A stretch of 64,000 nucleotides of DNA from the NCBI GenBank assembly GCA_934317215.1, contig CAKREH010000002.1:62001-126000 (forward strand), read 5' to 3'. Numbering within the stretch: the stretch's first letter is position 1; the number at the start of each line of letters is the position of its first letter. Positions 25,955 to 34,589 of the stretch are shown piece by piece. Made by a program: the position numbers and the translations under genes. The stretch is from an uncultured Roseburia sp. Lineage in GTDB: Bacteria; Bacillota; Clostridia; Lachnospirales; Lachnospiraceae. The notes below the pieces were generated by a model. That model did no database searches and was not told where the DNA came from. It saw only the letters and a list, made by a program, of their open reading frames with translations.

Positions 25955-26863
25955 CTAATCATTCTTATTTCCAAGCTTAAACTGGATTGCAGAGAGAATT
26001 GCAATCATGATTGCAAGGACAACGCCCATTGCATCACCGTATCCATAACGATACAGTTTAAATGCTGAATAATAAATGTAATACATAATCGTATCTGTAC
26101 TGTGGTTTGGTCCGCCAGATGTCAGTAACTGTATCAATGCAAAGCACTGAAAACTGTTGATCGTTGTAATAACCAGAATATATAAGGTAGTCGGCATGAT
26201 CTGCGGCCACTTGATCTTCCAGAATGCCTGCAGTCTTGTTGCCCCATCTACATTCGCAGCTTCCACCAGTGAAGAATCCACATTGCCAAGTGCTGATACA
26301 TATAACACGATCGGCTGTCCAACGGAAGTTGTAAGCAGGATCAGAATGATACATGCAAGGGCATATTTTTCATCCCCCAGCCAGTTAATATTCTGATCGA
26401 TCAATCCCGCCTGCGTACCAAGGTAATTAAAGATTCCATAGTAATTATTGAACATCCATTTCCATACAACCGTAACTGCTACAGAACCTGTTACAACCGG
26501 AAGATAAAATACGATTCGAAACAGTGAAGTTGCCCATCCTTTTAAGTCTACGATGACGGAAGATACCCATAAGGAAAAAACACATGTGATCGGAACGGAA
26601 ACCACTACAATAATAAACGTATTTTTTAATGCCCCAAGGAACACTTTATCCTGAAACAGTTCTTTATAATTCGCAAGTCCCACAAACACATCCGCAGAAT
26701 TCATGGTGGAATCAAAAAAACTTGTCCACACACACAAAACGATCGGATAAATTACAAATCCCAGAAAGAAAATCAGGCTGGGAAGCAAAAAGAGATATGC
26801 CGCAGTTGTTTCTTTTCTTACCAGTACACGGCTACGCTTTGATGGTTTTACTGCTGATTTCAC
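25955..26863 (-). CDS. CUT1-type sugar ABC permease (MalF-like), sialic acid importer
   Basis: 302 residues from a GTG at 26863, chosen for the GGAAAGGATGG just upstream; a longer frame exists but would overlap the end of the binding-protein gene and its stem-loop. First helix is AAYLFLLPSLIFFLGFVIYP, and the EAA loop is SSLVEAANVDGATRLQAFWK. Partner of the MalG-like permease downstream. Confidence 0.88.
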   Translation of the reverse strand: MKSAVKPSKRSRVLVRKETTAAYLFLLPSLIFFLGFVIYPIVLCVWTSFFDSTMNSADVFVGLANYKELFQDKVFLGALKNTFIIVVVSVPITCVFSLWVSSVIVDLKGWATSLFRIVFYLPVVTGSVAVTVVWKWMFNNYYGIFNYLGTQAGLIDQNINWLGDEKYALACIILILLTTSVGQPIVLYVSALGNVDSSLVEAANVDGATRLQAFWKIKWPQIMPTTLYILVITTINSFQCFALIQLLTSGGPNHSTDTIMYYIYYSAFKLYRYGYGDAMGVVLAIMIAILSAIQFKLGNKND

Positions 26864-26901
26864 AAAAGCACCATCCTTTCCACAACTTTTTCTGTAAAAA
26901 G

Positions 26902-26933
26902 TCCCCTCCTCCGTAATTCCAGCGGGGAGGGGA
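26902..26933 (-). terminator. Intercistronic stem-loop between binding protein and permease genes
   Basis: TCCCCTCC (26902-26909) pairs with GGAGGGGA (26926-26933); TTTTTAC follows in the transcript. Such stems let the binding protein be made in excess over the permeases, by partial termination or by 3' end protection. Confidence 0.6.
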
Positions 26934-26957
26934 TCATTGTCAGTTTCTTTTTCTGTT

Positions 26958-28370
26958 TTACTGTGCTGCTGCAGCATTTGCTGTTGCAACAAATTCATCG
27001 ACTGCCGTTCTGACATCTGTACCGCTGCCAACCTGCTGAAGCATGTTCCACCATGCTGTACGTGCCTCTGCCCAGCCTGGAGTTACCTGATAGTAATCAC
27101 CAAGATACTGCATTAACACGCTATAATCTGTCATAGTCTGAACATCACCGTAAATTACTGTAAGATCTGTTCCTTCTACTGTGTCACGTACCGGGAAGTA
27201 TGTGGAAGAAACGACTGCTCCCGGTGTTCCATCAGCACTGTCTGCCATATACTGAATAAACAGTTTAGATGCTGCAATCTTGTCTGCATTACCATTGTCA
27301 AATACTCCAAATCCCCAGATACCACCACAAAGTTTTGTAGCTTTCGCATCTTCTGCCGGGAATGCCATAAAGAGAATCTCGTCACCATCATTGGTAAGTC
27401 CGGCTTCATTGTTATCCGCATTTAACTGTTGTGCGATATTCCAGCAAAATGCTACATTTAAAACACCCTGACGGAAAAGATTGATCTCATCACCGCCGGC
27501 GATGGATGCATCAAATCCAATTGCCTTTGAATCAACAAGTGCCTGGATAGCTTTTACATTTTCCTCAGAATCTGCTGTATATTTAGTATGGTCAGCATCT
27601 GTAAATGTACCACCATAAAGGTTATTGATCAGTGCTCTTGTCCCCTGGTCGCCACCCTGTCCACTGCAGTAAACTGCTCCGACAGTTGTTCCTGTATAAT
27701 CATAAACCGCATCCATTGCTTTCAGGAAATCATCTGTTGTCCATGTATGGTTTTCTTCATCCACATACTGCATCGCACCTGCCGCTTCAAATACAGTCTT
27801 GTTTATCGCCATACAATGTGCAGTCATGCAAAGTGGATATTCATACATTGCCCCCTCTTTGTTTATACAGGCTGATAAAACAGAATCATAAATCTCCGTC
27901 TTGTCTGTATCATCCATAATATCCGACAGATCAGCCATCAGTCCTTTTTCTCCCCAGTTCGCAACCAGACGCTCCGGTCCTTCCATGATAAGATCCGGTG
28001 CCTGTCCACCCTCAATCGCTGTGTTGACCTGATCATCACCATTGGTATAATCCAGATACTCCACCGTTACATTGATCTGCGGATACTCTTTGTTAAAATT
28101 CTCAATTAAAGAATTAACGGTCTCCGCATCTCCCCAGTTTCCAATCGGATATGTCCATAATGTAATGTCTGCTGACACATCTGATCCATCTGTCTCCCCG
28201 GTCTCTGCAGCTTGTGTATCCTCTGTTTTCTCCGCACTGTCTGCTTTTTCTGTCTTCTCAGAAGCAGATGTCTGTCCGCCTCCTGTCTGCTCTACTGTCG
28301 TACTGCATCCTGCCAGTAAGCCTGCTGCCATTGTCCCCACCAATAACGTAGCTAAAACTTTTTTCTTCAT
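26958..28370 (-). CDS. Sugar ABC transporter substrate-binding lipoprotein (likely sialic acid)
   Basis: 470 residues. Signal MKKKVLATLLVGTMAAGLLA is followed by Cys22 (lipobox LAGC), then a Thr/Glu/Ser linker to about residue 65. The cluster B binding fold follows (ITLWTYPIGNWGDAETVNSL, NKEYPQINVTVEYLDY, AIEGGQAPDLIMEGPE). It captures the sugar outside the membrane. The ligand is inferred from the nan operon; N-acetylneuraminate or its 2,7-anhydro form are both possible. Divergent from the RpiR gene. Confidence 0.88.
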   Translation of the reverse strand: MKKKVLATLLVGTMAAGLLAGCSTTVEQTGGGQTSASEKTEKADSAEKTEDTQAAETGETDGSDVSADITLWTYPIGNWGDAETVNSLIENFNKEYPQINVTVEYLDYTNGDDQVNTAIEGGQAPDLIMEGPERLVANWGEKGLMADLSDIMDDTDKTEIYDSVLSACINKEGAMYEYPLCMTAHCMAINKTVFEAAGAMQYVDEENHTWTTDDFLKAMDAVYDYTGTTVGAVYCSGQGGDQGTRALINNLYGGTFTDADHTKYTADSEENVKAIQALVDSKAIGFDASIAGGDEINLFRQGVLNVAFCWNIAQQLNADNNEAGLTNDGDEILFMAFPAEDAKATKLCGGIWGFGVFDNGNADKIAASKLFIQYMADSADGTPGAVVSSTYFPVRDTVEGTDLTVIYGDVQTMTDYSVLMQYLGDYYQVTPGWAEARTAWWNMLQQVGSGTDVRTAVDEFVATANAAAAQ

Positions 28371-28489
28371 AAGACCTTCTCCTTTTCTTTTTAAATTGTT
28401 CTTTCAATATGGTTTCATTTTAGAAAATATTTTTCATTTTGTCTATATGCTATTTGCACCAATTTGCATCAACTAATTTGTTTGTTTTT

Positions 28490-28549
28490 CACATATCAAT
28501 ATTTTATTTTGCATTTTTTTCGTTCTATTTGCACATATCAAAATTTTAT
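28490..28549. promoter_or_regulatory. Pair of direct repeats in the nan intergenic region
   Basis: CACATATCAATATTTTAT (28490-28507) and CACATATCAAAATTTTAT (28532-28549) differ at one base and start 42 bp apart, four helical turns. They lie in the 308-bp region between the binding-protein gene and rpiR and may be a binding site for a second regulator. Confidence 0.4.
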
Positions 28550-28576
28550 CATTGATCTTTTATAATTTAATTTATT

Positions 28577-28662
28577 TTTCATTATGAAATTTTTTTCTTT
28601 TTTTCAACTATTGCAGAGTATTTCATTTTAGCGTATACTTTTGAATGAAAATTTATTTCATT
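28577..28662. promoter_or_regulatory. Candidate RpiR operators
   Basis: Two perfect inverted repeats share the TGAAA half-site: TTTCATTATGAAA (28577-28589) and AATGAAAATTTATTTCATT (28644-28662, 7-5-7). The second lies right after the rpiR -10, over the expected transcription start, so the regulator may repress itself. Confidence 0.6.
28611..28639 (+). promoter_or_regulatory. SigmaA promoter of rpiR
   Basis: TTGCAG (28611-28616), 17-base spacer, TATACT (28634-28639); the start codon follows at 28679. Confidence 0.7.
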
Positions 28663-28678
28663 AATAGGGGATAAAATT

Positions 28679-29527
28679 ATGATCAATAAGAATTTTTGGG
28701 ATCTGCTTTCAGAAAAGCAGGATTCACTCACAAAATCAGGTATGATCATTGCTGATTACCTGACAAAGCACGCTGAGGAAGCGCAGTTTCTGTCAATCTC
28801 CTCCCTTGCAAAAGAGTGTAATATGGCAGAAGCCACTATTTATCGTTTTTGCAAGCAGCTTGGATTTGAAGGTTATAATGAAATGAAGATCGCACTTGCA
28901 CAGGCAAATGCCGCACCGGCTTCTTTTTCATCTTATGAACTGGATGTTTCAATGAGTACTTCTTCCATCTGCGATGCAGTGTACGCATCGTTTCAGACTG
29001 CCATAAACAGTACCGTAAATGTTCTTGATTTTCATGCAATTGACGAAGCAGCCCTTCTTTTGCAGCGTGCAACCTCCGTTTATTGTTTCGGTCAGGGTGG
29101 AAGCATGATCCTCGCAAATGATATCTGGGTCCGTTTTGCCACCATATCAAATAAGTTCCGCACCTGTGGCGACAGCCATACACAGCTTATCTCGGCAAGT
29201 CTTATGGGACCAGGTGATGTCATTTTGTTCGTTTCCTACTCCGGCTCTACACATGACATGATGGATACTCTGTCTGTCGCAAAAAAAGCCGATGCCAAAA
29301 TCATTTTACTGACACATTATCCGGATGCCCCCGGAACTGCACTCGCAGATGTTGTACTTGTATGTGGGGCATTAGAAACGCCTCTAGACGGTGGCAGCAT
29401 CCCTGTCAAGGTTGCAGAATTATTCGTCGCAGAATCGCTAATCATGCGGTACCTGCTTGACAACCGCGAACTTGCAAAAATTTCACGCGGTAAAACGAGC
29501 ACGGCCATCGCTGCAAAATTATTATAA
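28679..29527 (+). CDS. RpiR family regulator (HTH + SIS), likely controls the nan genes
   Basis: 282 residues. The N-terminal HTH_6 domain (LAKECNMAEATIYRFCKQLG) is followed by a SIS sugar-phosphate isomerase-like domain near 110-240 (VYCFGQGGSMILANDIWVRF, VILFVSYSGSTHDMM). RpiR proteins sense a phosphosugar; in nan loci they often respond to ManNAc-6-P or GlcN-6-P. Divergent from the sialic acid importer with TGAAA palindromes between. SD AGGGG. A terminator follows. Confidence 0.9.
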   Translation: MINKNFWDLLSEKQDSLTKSGMIIADYLTKHAEEAQFLSISSLAKECNMAEATIYRFCKQLGFEGYNEMKIALAQANAAPASFSSYELDVSMSTSSICDAVYASFQTAINSTVNVLDFHAIDEAALLLQRATSVYCFGQGGSMILANDIWVRFATISNKFRTCGDSHTQLISASLMGPGDVILFVSYSGSTHDMMDTLSVAKKADAKIILLTHYPDAPGTALADVVLVCGALETPLDGGSIPVKVAELFVAESLIMRYLLDNRELAKISRGKTSTAIAAKLL

Positions 29528-29528
29528 A

Positions 29529-29575
29529 AAAATGCTCTCTCCTAACCGACTGCTTAGAAGAGAGCATTTTCTATT
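29529..29575 (+). terminator. Terminator after rpiR, facing pgi
   Basis: AAAATGCTCTCT (29529-29540) pairs with AGAGAGCATTTT (29559-29570). Flanking A/T runs fit use by both converging genes, rpiR and pgi. Confidence 0.85.
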
Positions 29576-29589
29576 TTATCATTTTCATT

Positions 29590-31170
29590 TTAGATATTCA
29601 GCAGATCACTGAATACTTTCAGTGCACCGTCTGTCTCATGTGCAAGAACACGTTTTGCAAGGACTTTACCAAGCTGAACACCTTCCTGGTCGAAGCTGTT
29701 TACATTCCATAAGAATCCCTGGAACATGATCTTATTCTCGAAGTGTGCTAATAACGCACCGAGGGAACCAGGATTTACCTGATCACCGATAATGATGCTG
29801 GATGGACGGCCGCCCTCGAAGTTCTTGTTGCGGTTCTCATCGGATTTACCACATGCAAATGCAACGATCTGTGCTGCAACGTTTGCACACAGTTTCTGCT
29901 GGCTTGTGCTGTCCTGGATCACAACATCGGTTCCGATCTGGTTATTCTTAAATCCAACGAACTGAAGTGGAACAATGTCGGTTCCCTGATGTAATAACTG
30001 GTAGAAAGAGTGCTGTCCATTTGTTCCCGGCTCACCAAAGATCACCGGACCTGTCGGATAGCTGACCGGCTCACCGAAGCGGTTTACAGATTTACCGTTT
30101 GACTCCATGTCAAGCTGCTGTAAATGTGCAGGGAAACGGTTTAATGCCTGGGAATATGGCAATACTGCAGTGCAAGGATAACCTAAAACGTTTCGCTCAT
30201 ATACACCGATCAGTGCATCCAGCATCTCAGGGTTCTTTAATACATCTTCATTTGCGGAAAGTTTATCTTCTGCCGCTGCGCCCTCTAAGAACTGTGCAAA
30301 TACTTCCGGTCCGAATGCCAGGGATAAAACGGCTCCGCCGACTGCGGAAGTGGAAGAGAAACGTCCTCCGATATAGTCATCCATGAAGAAAGCTGCCAGG
30401 TAGTCATCACTCTTTGCAAGCGGGGATGTCTCACTGGTAACTGCGATCATATGTTTCGAAGCATCTAATCCTGCTTTCTTTAATGCGTCTTTTACGAAAG
30501 ATTCATTTGTTAATGTCTCAAGTGTGGTACCTGATTTGGAAACCAGTACGAAAATAGAATGAGCCACATCAATGGAATTTAAAACTGCTGCTGCATCATC
30601 CGGGTCAACGTTGCTGATGAATTTTGCTTCCATCTTGAATGTGTTGTTTTTCTTTGCCCAGTTTTCTAATGCAAGATACATAGCACGAGGACCAAGATCA
30701 CTGCCGCCGATACCGATCTGAACAACTGTTGTAAACTTCTCACCTGCTGCGTTTGTGATTTCACCTGCATGTACTTTGTTTGCAAAATCAGCGATGCGGT
30801 TCTGCTGCTCTGCATAAAAAGCACGTTTGTCCACGCCGTCAGCGTTTACTGCATCACCAAGCTGTCCACGTGTCATATGATGAAGTACCAGACGTTTTTC
30901 ACCGGTATTTACAACTTCACCATTGTAGAGAGCTTTAAATTTCTCTGCAAGCTGTGCCTCTTTTGCAAGTTTTACGAGTGCATCAAGCACATCATCATCA
31001 ACAGCTTTTGCTGCATAATTGTAAGAAAATCCCTCAGCCATAGGAATGCTGTAATTTTTTACACGCTCTGCACCGTTCTCGCCTGACATTACTTCTGCAA
31101 GGTTTACGCGGGAAGCCTTTGAAAGTTCCTTATAGGAATCAAGGGTGTCTAAGTTGTTCCAGGTAATCAT
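29590..31170 (-). CDS. pgi: Glucose-6-phosphate isomerase
   Basis: 526 residues from the ATG at 31170 (AAGGAGGACATT before it). SIS domain motifs are TTVVQIGIGGSDLGPRAMYL, SIFVLVSKSGTTLETL, and the family signatures DDYIGGRFSSTSAVGG and VNSFDQEGVQLGKVLAKRVL. It interconverts glucose-6-P and fructose-6-P in the cytosol. It is a single gene with its own sigmaA promoter and lies beside the nag operon whose end product is fructose-6-P. Confidence 0.97.
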   Translation of the reverse strand: MITWNNLDTLDSYKELSKASRVNLAEVMSGENGAERVKNYSIPMAEGFSYNYAAKAVDDDVLDALVKLAKEAQLAEKFKALYNGEVVNTGEKRLVLHHMTRGQLGDAVNADGVDKRAFYAEQQNRIADFANKVHAGEITNAAGEKFTTVVQIGIGGSDLGPRAMYLALENWAKKNNTFKMEAKFISNVDPDDAAAVLNSIDVAHSIFVLVSKSGTTLETLTNESFVKDALKKAGLDASKHMIAVTSETSPLAKSDDYLAAFFMDDYIGGRFSSTSAVGGAVLSLAFGPEVFAQFLEGAAAEDKLSANEDVLKNPEMLDALIGVYERNVLGYPCTAVLPYSQALNRFPAHLQQLDMESNGKSVNRFGEPVSYPTGPVIFGEPGTNGQHSFYQLLHQGTDIVPLQFVGFKNNQIGTDVVIQDSTSQQKLCANVAAQIVAFACGKSDENRNKNFEGGRPSSIIIGDQVNPGSLGALLAHFENKIMFQGFLWNVNSFDQEGVQLGKVLAKRVLAHETDGALKVFSDLLNI

Positions 31171-31274
31171 AATGTCCTCCTTGTTTTTCAGAGAGAAATA
31201 CCCGCTCCATAAGAATCGCGCATTTTCCTCCATAAATATATTTTTAGGTACTTAAAATTTTTTTAGCTTAAGTG

Positions 31275-31303
31275 ATTATACTATTAAATATCTGCAAGTT
31301 CAA
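31275..31303 (-). promoter_or_regulatory. SigmaA promoter of pgi
   Basis: On the minus strand TTGAAC (plus 31298-31303), 17-base spacer, TATAAT (plus 31275-31280), about 105 bp before the start codon. Confidence 0.75.
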
Positions 31304-31377
31304 GCCTCTGCCTTAAGATCACGAAAAATTACTAAAAAAATTTAAAATTTGTGCACTTACGACCATGTCTGTAATTT

Positions 31378-32520
31378 TCAGACGGACATTATTTTCCCTT
31401 TTTGAACGATGTTTTTTATCTGCAGATCTTTATCCAGCAATAGCAGGTTTCCATAATTTCCAACTGCAATCCTGCCGTAATCTTTCTCCACACCGATCGA
31501 TTCTGCAGGATTTTCAGTTGCTGCCAGGACTGCATCCTCGAGCGGTATTCCCATATTCTGTACACAGTTTTTCATGCAGTCAAACAAGTTTGTGACACTG
31601 CCTGCGATAACACCCGGATCTTTTGTCAGGACGGCTTTTCTGCCTTTTACGGTCACGCCCTGCCCGCCAAGCTGGTAGTCCCCGTCCAAAAGTCCCGTAG
31701 CTTCCATACTGTCTGAGATCAGAATAACTTTATCTGCCCCGAAAATACGGAATGTCGTTCTCACCATCGCCGGATGAATATGAATACCGTCTGCGATCAG
31801 TTCCACCTCTGCTCCTGCCTCAAGTGCCGCTATGATCGGTCCCGGCTCCCTGTGGCTGATCCCCGGCATGGCATTATAGAGATGTGTCATATGTCCCACG
31901 CCTTTTTCCAATGCCTCGCGCGCCGTATCGTAATCACTGCAGGTATGCGCGATAGAGATTTTTACCTGGTCATGGCACTGTTCGATAAATTCCATCGCAC
32001 CTTTTTCTTCCGGTGCGATATCTACCAGTTTGATCAGCCCGCCGCTTCTCTCCTGCAGACGCAGGAGCATTTCTTTATCTGCCGGCATAATATATTCTGG
32101 ATTCTGTGCCCCGGCTTTTTTTAGATTGATAAACGGACCTTCCATATTGATGCCGACCAAATCTGCCCCGGTATCTTCTTTGTAATCTGCCGCCTTGTCC
32201 ATGACATGCCCTAAGATTTCTTCATTATAGGACATCGTTGCCGGGCAGATGGCAAGAATACCGTTTTTTGCCTCATACTCTGCTATTTTTAACAGTTCTT
32301 CTTTCGATGCCTGACAGAAATCATAGCCTACCGCCCCATGAAAATGAATATCCACAAGTCCCGGTATCGCATACATTCCTTCCCCGTCGATCACATCCTC
32401 ATCTGTGGCAGTGATCTGACCGTTCTCTGCGATCTCTGCGATCCGTTCATCTTCGATCCTGACATCTTTTTTTTCAAACTTGTGATCTGCCGTATAAACC
32501 AATGCATTTTTGATGATCAT
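31378..32520 (-). CDS. nagA: N-acetylglucosamine-6-phosphate deacetylase
   Basis: 380 residues of the amidohydrolase fold. GLVDIHFHGAVGYDF carries the HxH metal motif, GINMEGPFINLKKAGAQN the Glu ligand, ISIAHTCSDY and HLYNAMPG the two later His ligands, and VILISDSMEATGL the catalytic Asp. It removes acetate from GlcNAc-6-P to give GlcN-6-P. It follows nagB by 18 bp. SD is AAAGGGG. Confidence 0.96.
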   Translation of the reverse strand: MIIKNALVYTADHKFEKKDVRIEDERIAEIAENGQITATDEDVIDGEGMYAIPGLVDIHFHGAVGYDFCQASKEELLKIAEYEAKNGILAICPATMSYNEEILGHVMDKAADYKEDTGADLVGINMEGPFINLKKAGAQNPEYIMPADKEMLLRLQERSGGLIKLVDIAPEEKGAMEFIEQCHDQVKISIAHTCSDYDTAREALEKGVGHMTHLYNAMPGISHREPGPIIAALEAGAEVELIADGIHIHPAMVRTTFRIFGADKVILISDSMEATGLLDGDYQLGGQGVTVKGRKAVLTKDPGVIAGSVTNLFDCMKNCVQNMGIPLEDAVLAATENPAESIGVEKDYGRIAVGNYGNLLLLDKDLQIKNIVQKGKIMSV

Positions 32521-32538
32521 GTTAATTTTTACCCCTTT

Positions 32539-33264
32539 CTAAATCTCTGAAAGTGCATCCTCATCTGCGATCAGTGTGAAATCCGGATGCATCTGCAGAA
32601 TGGATGCCGGGACTTCCGGTGTGACCGGTCCGGTAAATGCTTTTTTGATGATATCCGCCTTATTTTTTCCATTTGCGATCATGATGACTTTCTTTGCCTG
32701 TACGATTGGCAGGATGCCCATGGTATATGCCTGACGCGGAACTTCATCCTTACTCTCAAAAAATCTCTTGTTTGCCTCGATCGTGCTCTCCGTCAGTTCC
32801 ACACAGTGTGTATTTTTTTCAAAATGATCCGCCGGTTCGTTAAAACCGATATGTCCGTCCAGGCCAATTCCAAGAAGCTGCATATCAATACCACCGGCAT
32901 TTTCGATGATCTTGTCATATTCCCTGCAGACTTCCTCACTGTTAAGATTTTCTCCGTTTGGAATGAAAATGTGGTCTTCCCTTACATTTACATGTTTAAA
33001 CAGATTTTCCTGCATAAAACTCCAGTAGCTCTGTTCGTGCTCTCTTTTGATTCCTCTGTATTCGTCCAGATTGATCGTCGTAACCCCGGAAAAATCAACC
33101 TCACCGTTGTTATATGCTTCCACGATCTTTTTATATGCCCCTACAGGTGAACCACCGGTAGCAAGTCCTAAAACCGCATCCGGTTTTAAATTTACCTGTC
33201 CTAAAATCAAATTTGCTGTCTTTACAGAAACCTCATCATAGTTTTTCACTTTAATAATTCTCAT
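32539..33264 (-). CDS. nagB: Glucosamine-6-phosphate deaminase
   Basis: 241 residues from the ATG at 33264 (GGGAGGAAAAT). Key parts are LGLATGGSPVGAYKKIVEAY, the NLDEYRGI strand with the catalytic Asp, IDMQLLGIGLDGHIGFNEPA with the Asp-x-His pair, and VIMIANGKNKAD. It turns GlcN-6-P into fructose-6-P and ammonia. The short 241-residue form lacks the C-terminal allosteric part of E. coli NagB, as in Bacillus. Confidence 0.96.
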   Translation of the reverse strand: MRIIKVKNYDEVSVKTANLILGQVNLKPDAVLGLATGGSPVGAYKKIVEAYNNGEVDFSGVTTINLDEYRGIKREHEQSYWSFMQENLFKHVNVREDHIFIPNGENLNSEEVCREYDKIIENAGGIDMQLLGIGLDGHIGFNEPADHFEKNTHCVELTESTIEANKRFFESKDEVPRQAYTMGILPIVQAKKVIMIANGKNKADIIKKAFTGPVTPEVPASILQMHPDFTLIADEDALSEI

Positions 33265-33283
33265 GTTATTTTCCTCCCTCTCC

Positions 33284-34432
33284 CTACTGGTATGAATCAT
33301 ATGACATCATAAAACGTTCTTTTACCGGCTTTGTATCAACCCCACATAACAGGCAGCACATGATACATGCGCCATATACCGGCGGATAGTCCGGAACGTC
33401 TAATTCAATATCCGGATGCAGCATCTCTTTTAACATTTCCCGGAATGCCGGTTTCTGTTTTAAAATTCCGCCGGATGCAACCACATATTTTCCGATATCA
33501 TAATGATCCACGGCAAAATTGATAAGTTCCGCTAAACATGCTGCATTGTTCTTTAAAATCTGCTCTGCGATTTTATCCCCATTTTCATATGCCAGAAATA
33601 CGCACGGCGTAAACGAAGCAATATAGGACTGGTTTTTACTGTAGATGTCCTGGATGCTCTCCCATACCGTATTCCCTAATTTTTCCTCAACAAGATCCGT
33701 CAGTATCGTATGTTCTCCGATCCCGTCCCTTGCATCCTGCGCTGCACAGATCGCATCCCGTCCGATGTGGTAGCCGCTGCCGCCTTTATCAAGCAGATAT
33801 CCGCGCCCGCCAAAATGCTTTAAATTTCCATTCTGGTTTGCGTAAATGATCATTCCGGTTCCGCTGATCGCAGCCACACACCGGTCAAGATTTTTTCCAC
33901 AGGCAATGACGTTATAGATGTCATTTTCGCACTGGATTTTTACTTTCGGATATTTTTCTTTTAACATCTTTTTGATCTTTGATGTATTGTTTCCAGAATC
34001 TAATCCTGCAGCACCCACAAAGATTCCGCTGATCTTCCCCTTGATCTTCATGAGTGTATCAATGCCAAGCTGCAGGATGTTCATTGCCTCCTCCATTCCT
34101 ACCGTATTCGGATTGCAGCCGTCAAGGACGATCCGGTTTAAAATTCTTCCGCTTTCCGAAAATAAAACAAACTCTGTTTTCGTTCCCCCGCCATCGATTC
34201 CGATCATCATCTTTTCACCGTCACTGTTTTCACCGATCAGCGTATCGATGGAAACATCTAAAATCTCTGAGATCACACAAAGATTTTCGATACTCGGACA
34301 GGACTGTCCACACTCCCATTTGGATACCGCCTGTGGGCTGATTCCTAATTTTTCCGCAAATTCGTATTGATTCAGTCCTCTTTTATTCCGGTATGTTTTG
34401 ATGTTTTCCGCCATTGTCATGATATCAAACAT
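33284..34432 (-). CDS. XRE-type HTH fused to BadF/BcrA-type N-acetylglucosamine kinase
   Basis: 382 residues from the ATG at 34432. Residues 8-65 form a Cro/CI helix-turn-helix (IKTYRNKRGLNQYEFAEKLG, then ISPQAVSKWECGQSCPSIEN). From residue 75 a BadF/BadG/BcrA sugar kinase begins: MMIGIDGGGTKTEFVLFSES (phosphate loop), VGAAGLDSG, ISGTGMIIYA and a later VVASGGILKQKPAF. GlcNAc kinase is the likely activity since nagB and nagA follow at 19- and 18-bp gaps. The fusion suggests a sensor that binds DNA itself and reports on amino sugar through the kinase domain; this is inference. Confidence 0.87.
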   Translation of the reverse strand: MFDIMTMAENIKTYRNKRGLNQYEFAEKLGISPQAVSKWECGQSCPSIENLCVISEILDVSIDTLIGENSDGEKMMIGIDGGGTKTEFVLFSESGRILNRIVLDGCNPNTVGMEEAMNILQLGIDTLMKIKGKISGIFVGAAGLDSGNNTSKIKKMLKEKYPKVKIQCENDIYNVIACGKNLDRCVAAISGTGMIIYANQNGNLKHFGGRGYLLDKGGSGYHIGRDAICAAQDARDGIGEHTILTDLVEEKLGNTVWESIQDIYSKNQSYIASFTPCVFLAYENGDKIAEQILKNNAACLAELINFAVDHYDIGKYVVASGGILKQKPAFREMLKEMLHPDIELDVPDYPPVYGACIMCCLLCGVDTKPVKERFMMSYDSYQ

Positions 34433-34463
34433 TCCGCATCCCCCATCTCGTTTTTCTAATTTC

Positions 34464-34492
34464 ATTATAAAAACTAATGGTTGATTTTTCAA
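34464..34492 (-). promoter_or_regulatory. SigmaA promoter of the XRE-kinase/nagB/nagA operon
   Basis: On the minus strand TTGAAA (plus 34487-34492), 17 bases, TATAAT (plus 34464-34469), about 30 bp before the start codon. Confidence 0.8.
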
Positions 34493-34521
34493 GCATGTGC
34501 CGGTTGTTATTTCTTTTTGCG

Positions 34522-34540
34522 TGTCAACTATCAGTTGACA
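34522..34540. promoter_or_regulatory. Palindromic operator upstream of the nag operon promoter
   Basis: TGTCAACTATCAGTTGACA is a perfect 8-3-8 inverted repeat and extends to 13-bp arms with one mismatch (TTGCG/TGCAA). It lies 30 bp upstream of the -35, between the promoter and the ilvD-like terminator. The XRE domain of the first gene is a candidate binder. Confidence 0.55.
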
Positions 34541-34542
34541 TG

Positions 34543-34576
34543 CAAAAAATCCGGGCAGCAGCACCCGGATTTTTTT
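34543..34576 (-). terminator. Terminator after the IlvD/Edd gene
   Basis: ATCCGGG (34549-34555) pairs with CCCGGAT (34564-34570), 8-base loop, six T in the minus-strand transcript. Confidence 0.88.
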
Positions 34577-34589
34577 ATGGTCTGGATAC

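Noticed and set aside
28381..28470. SigmaA promoter of the sialic acid importer operon
   Set aside because: Several TTG and TATA-like words are present, but no pair with good spacing stood out, so none was annotated.
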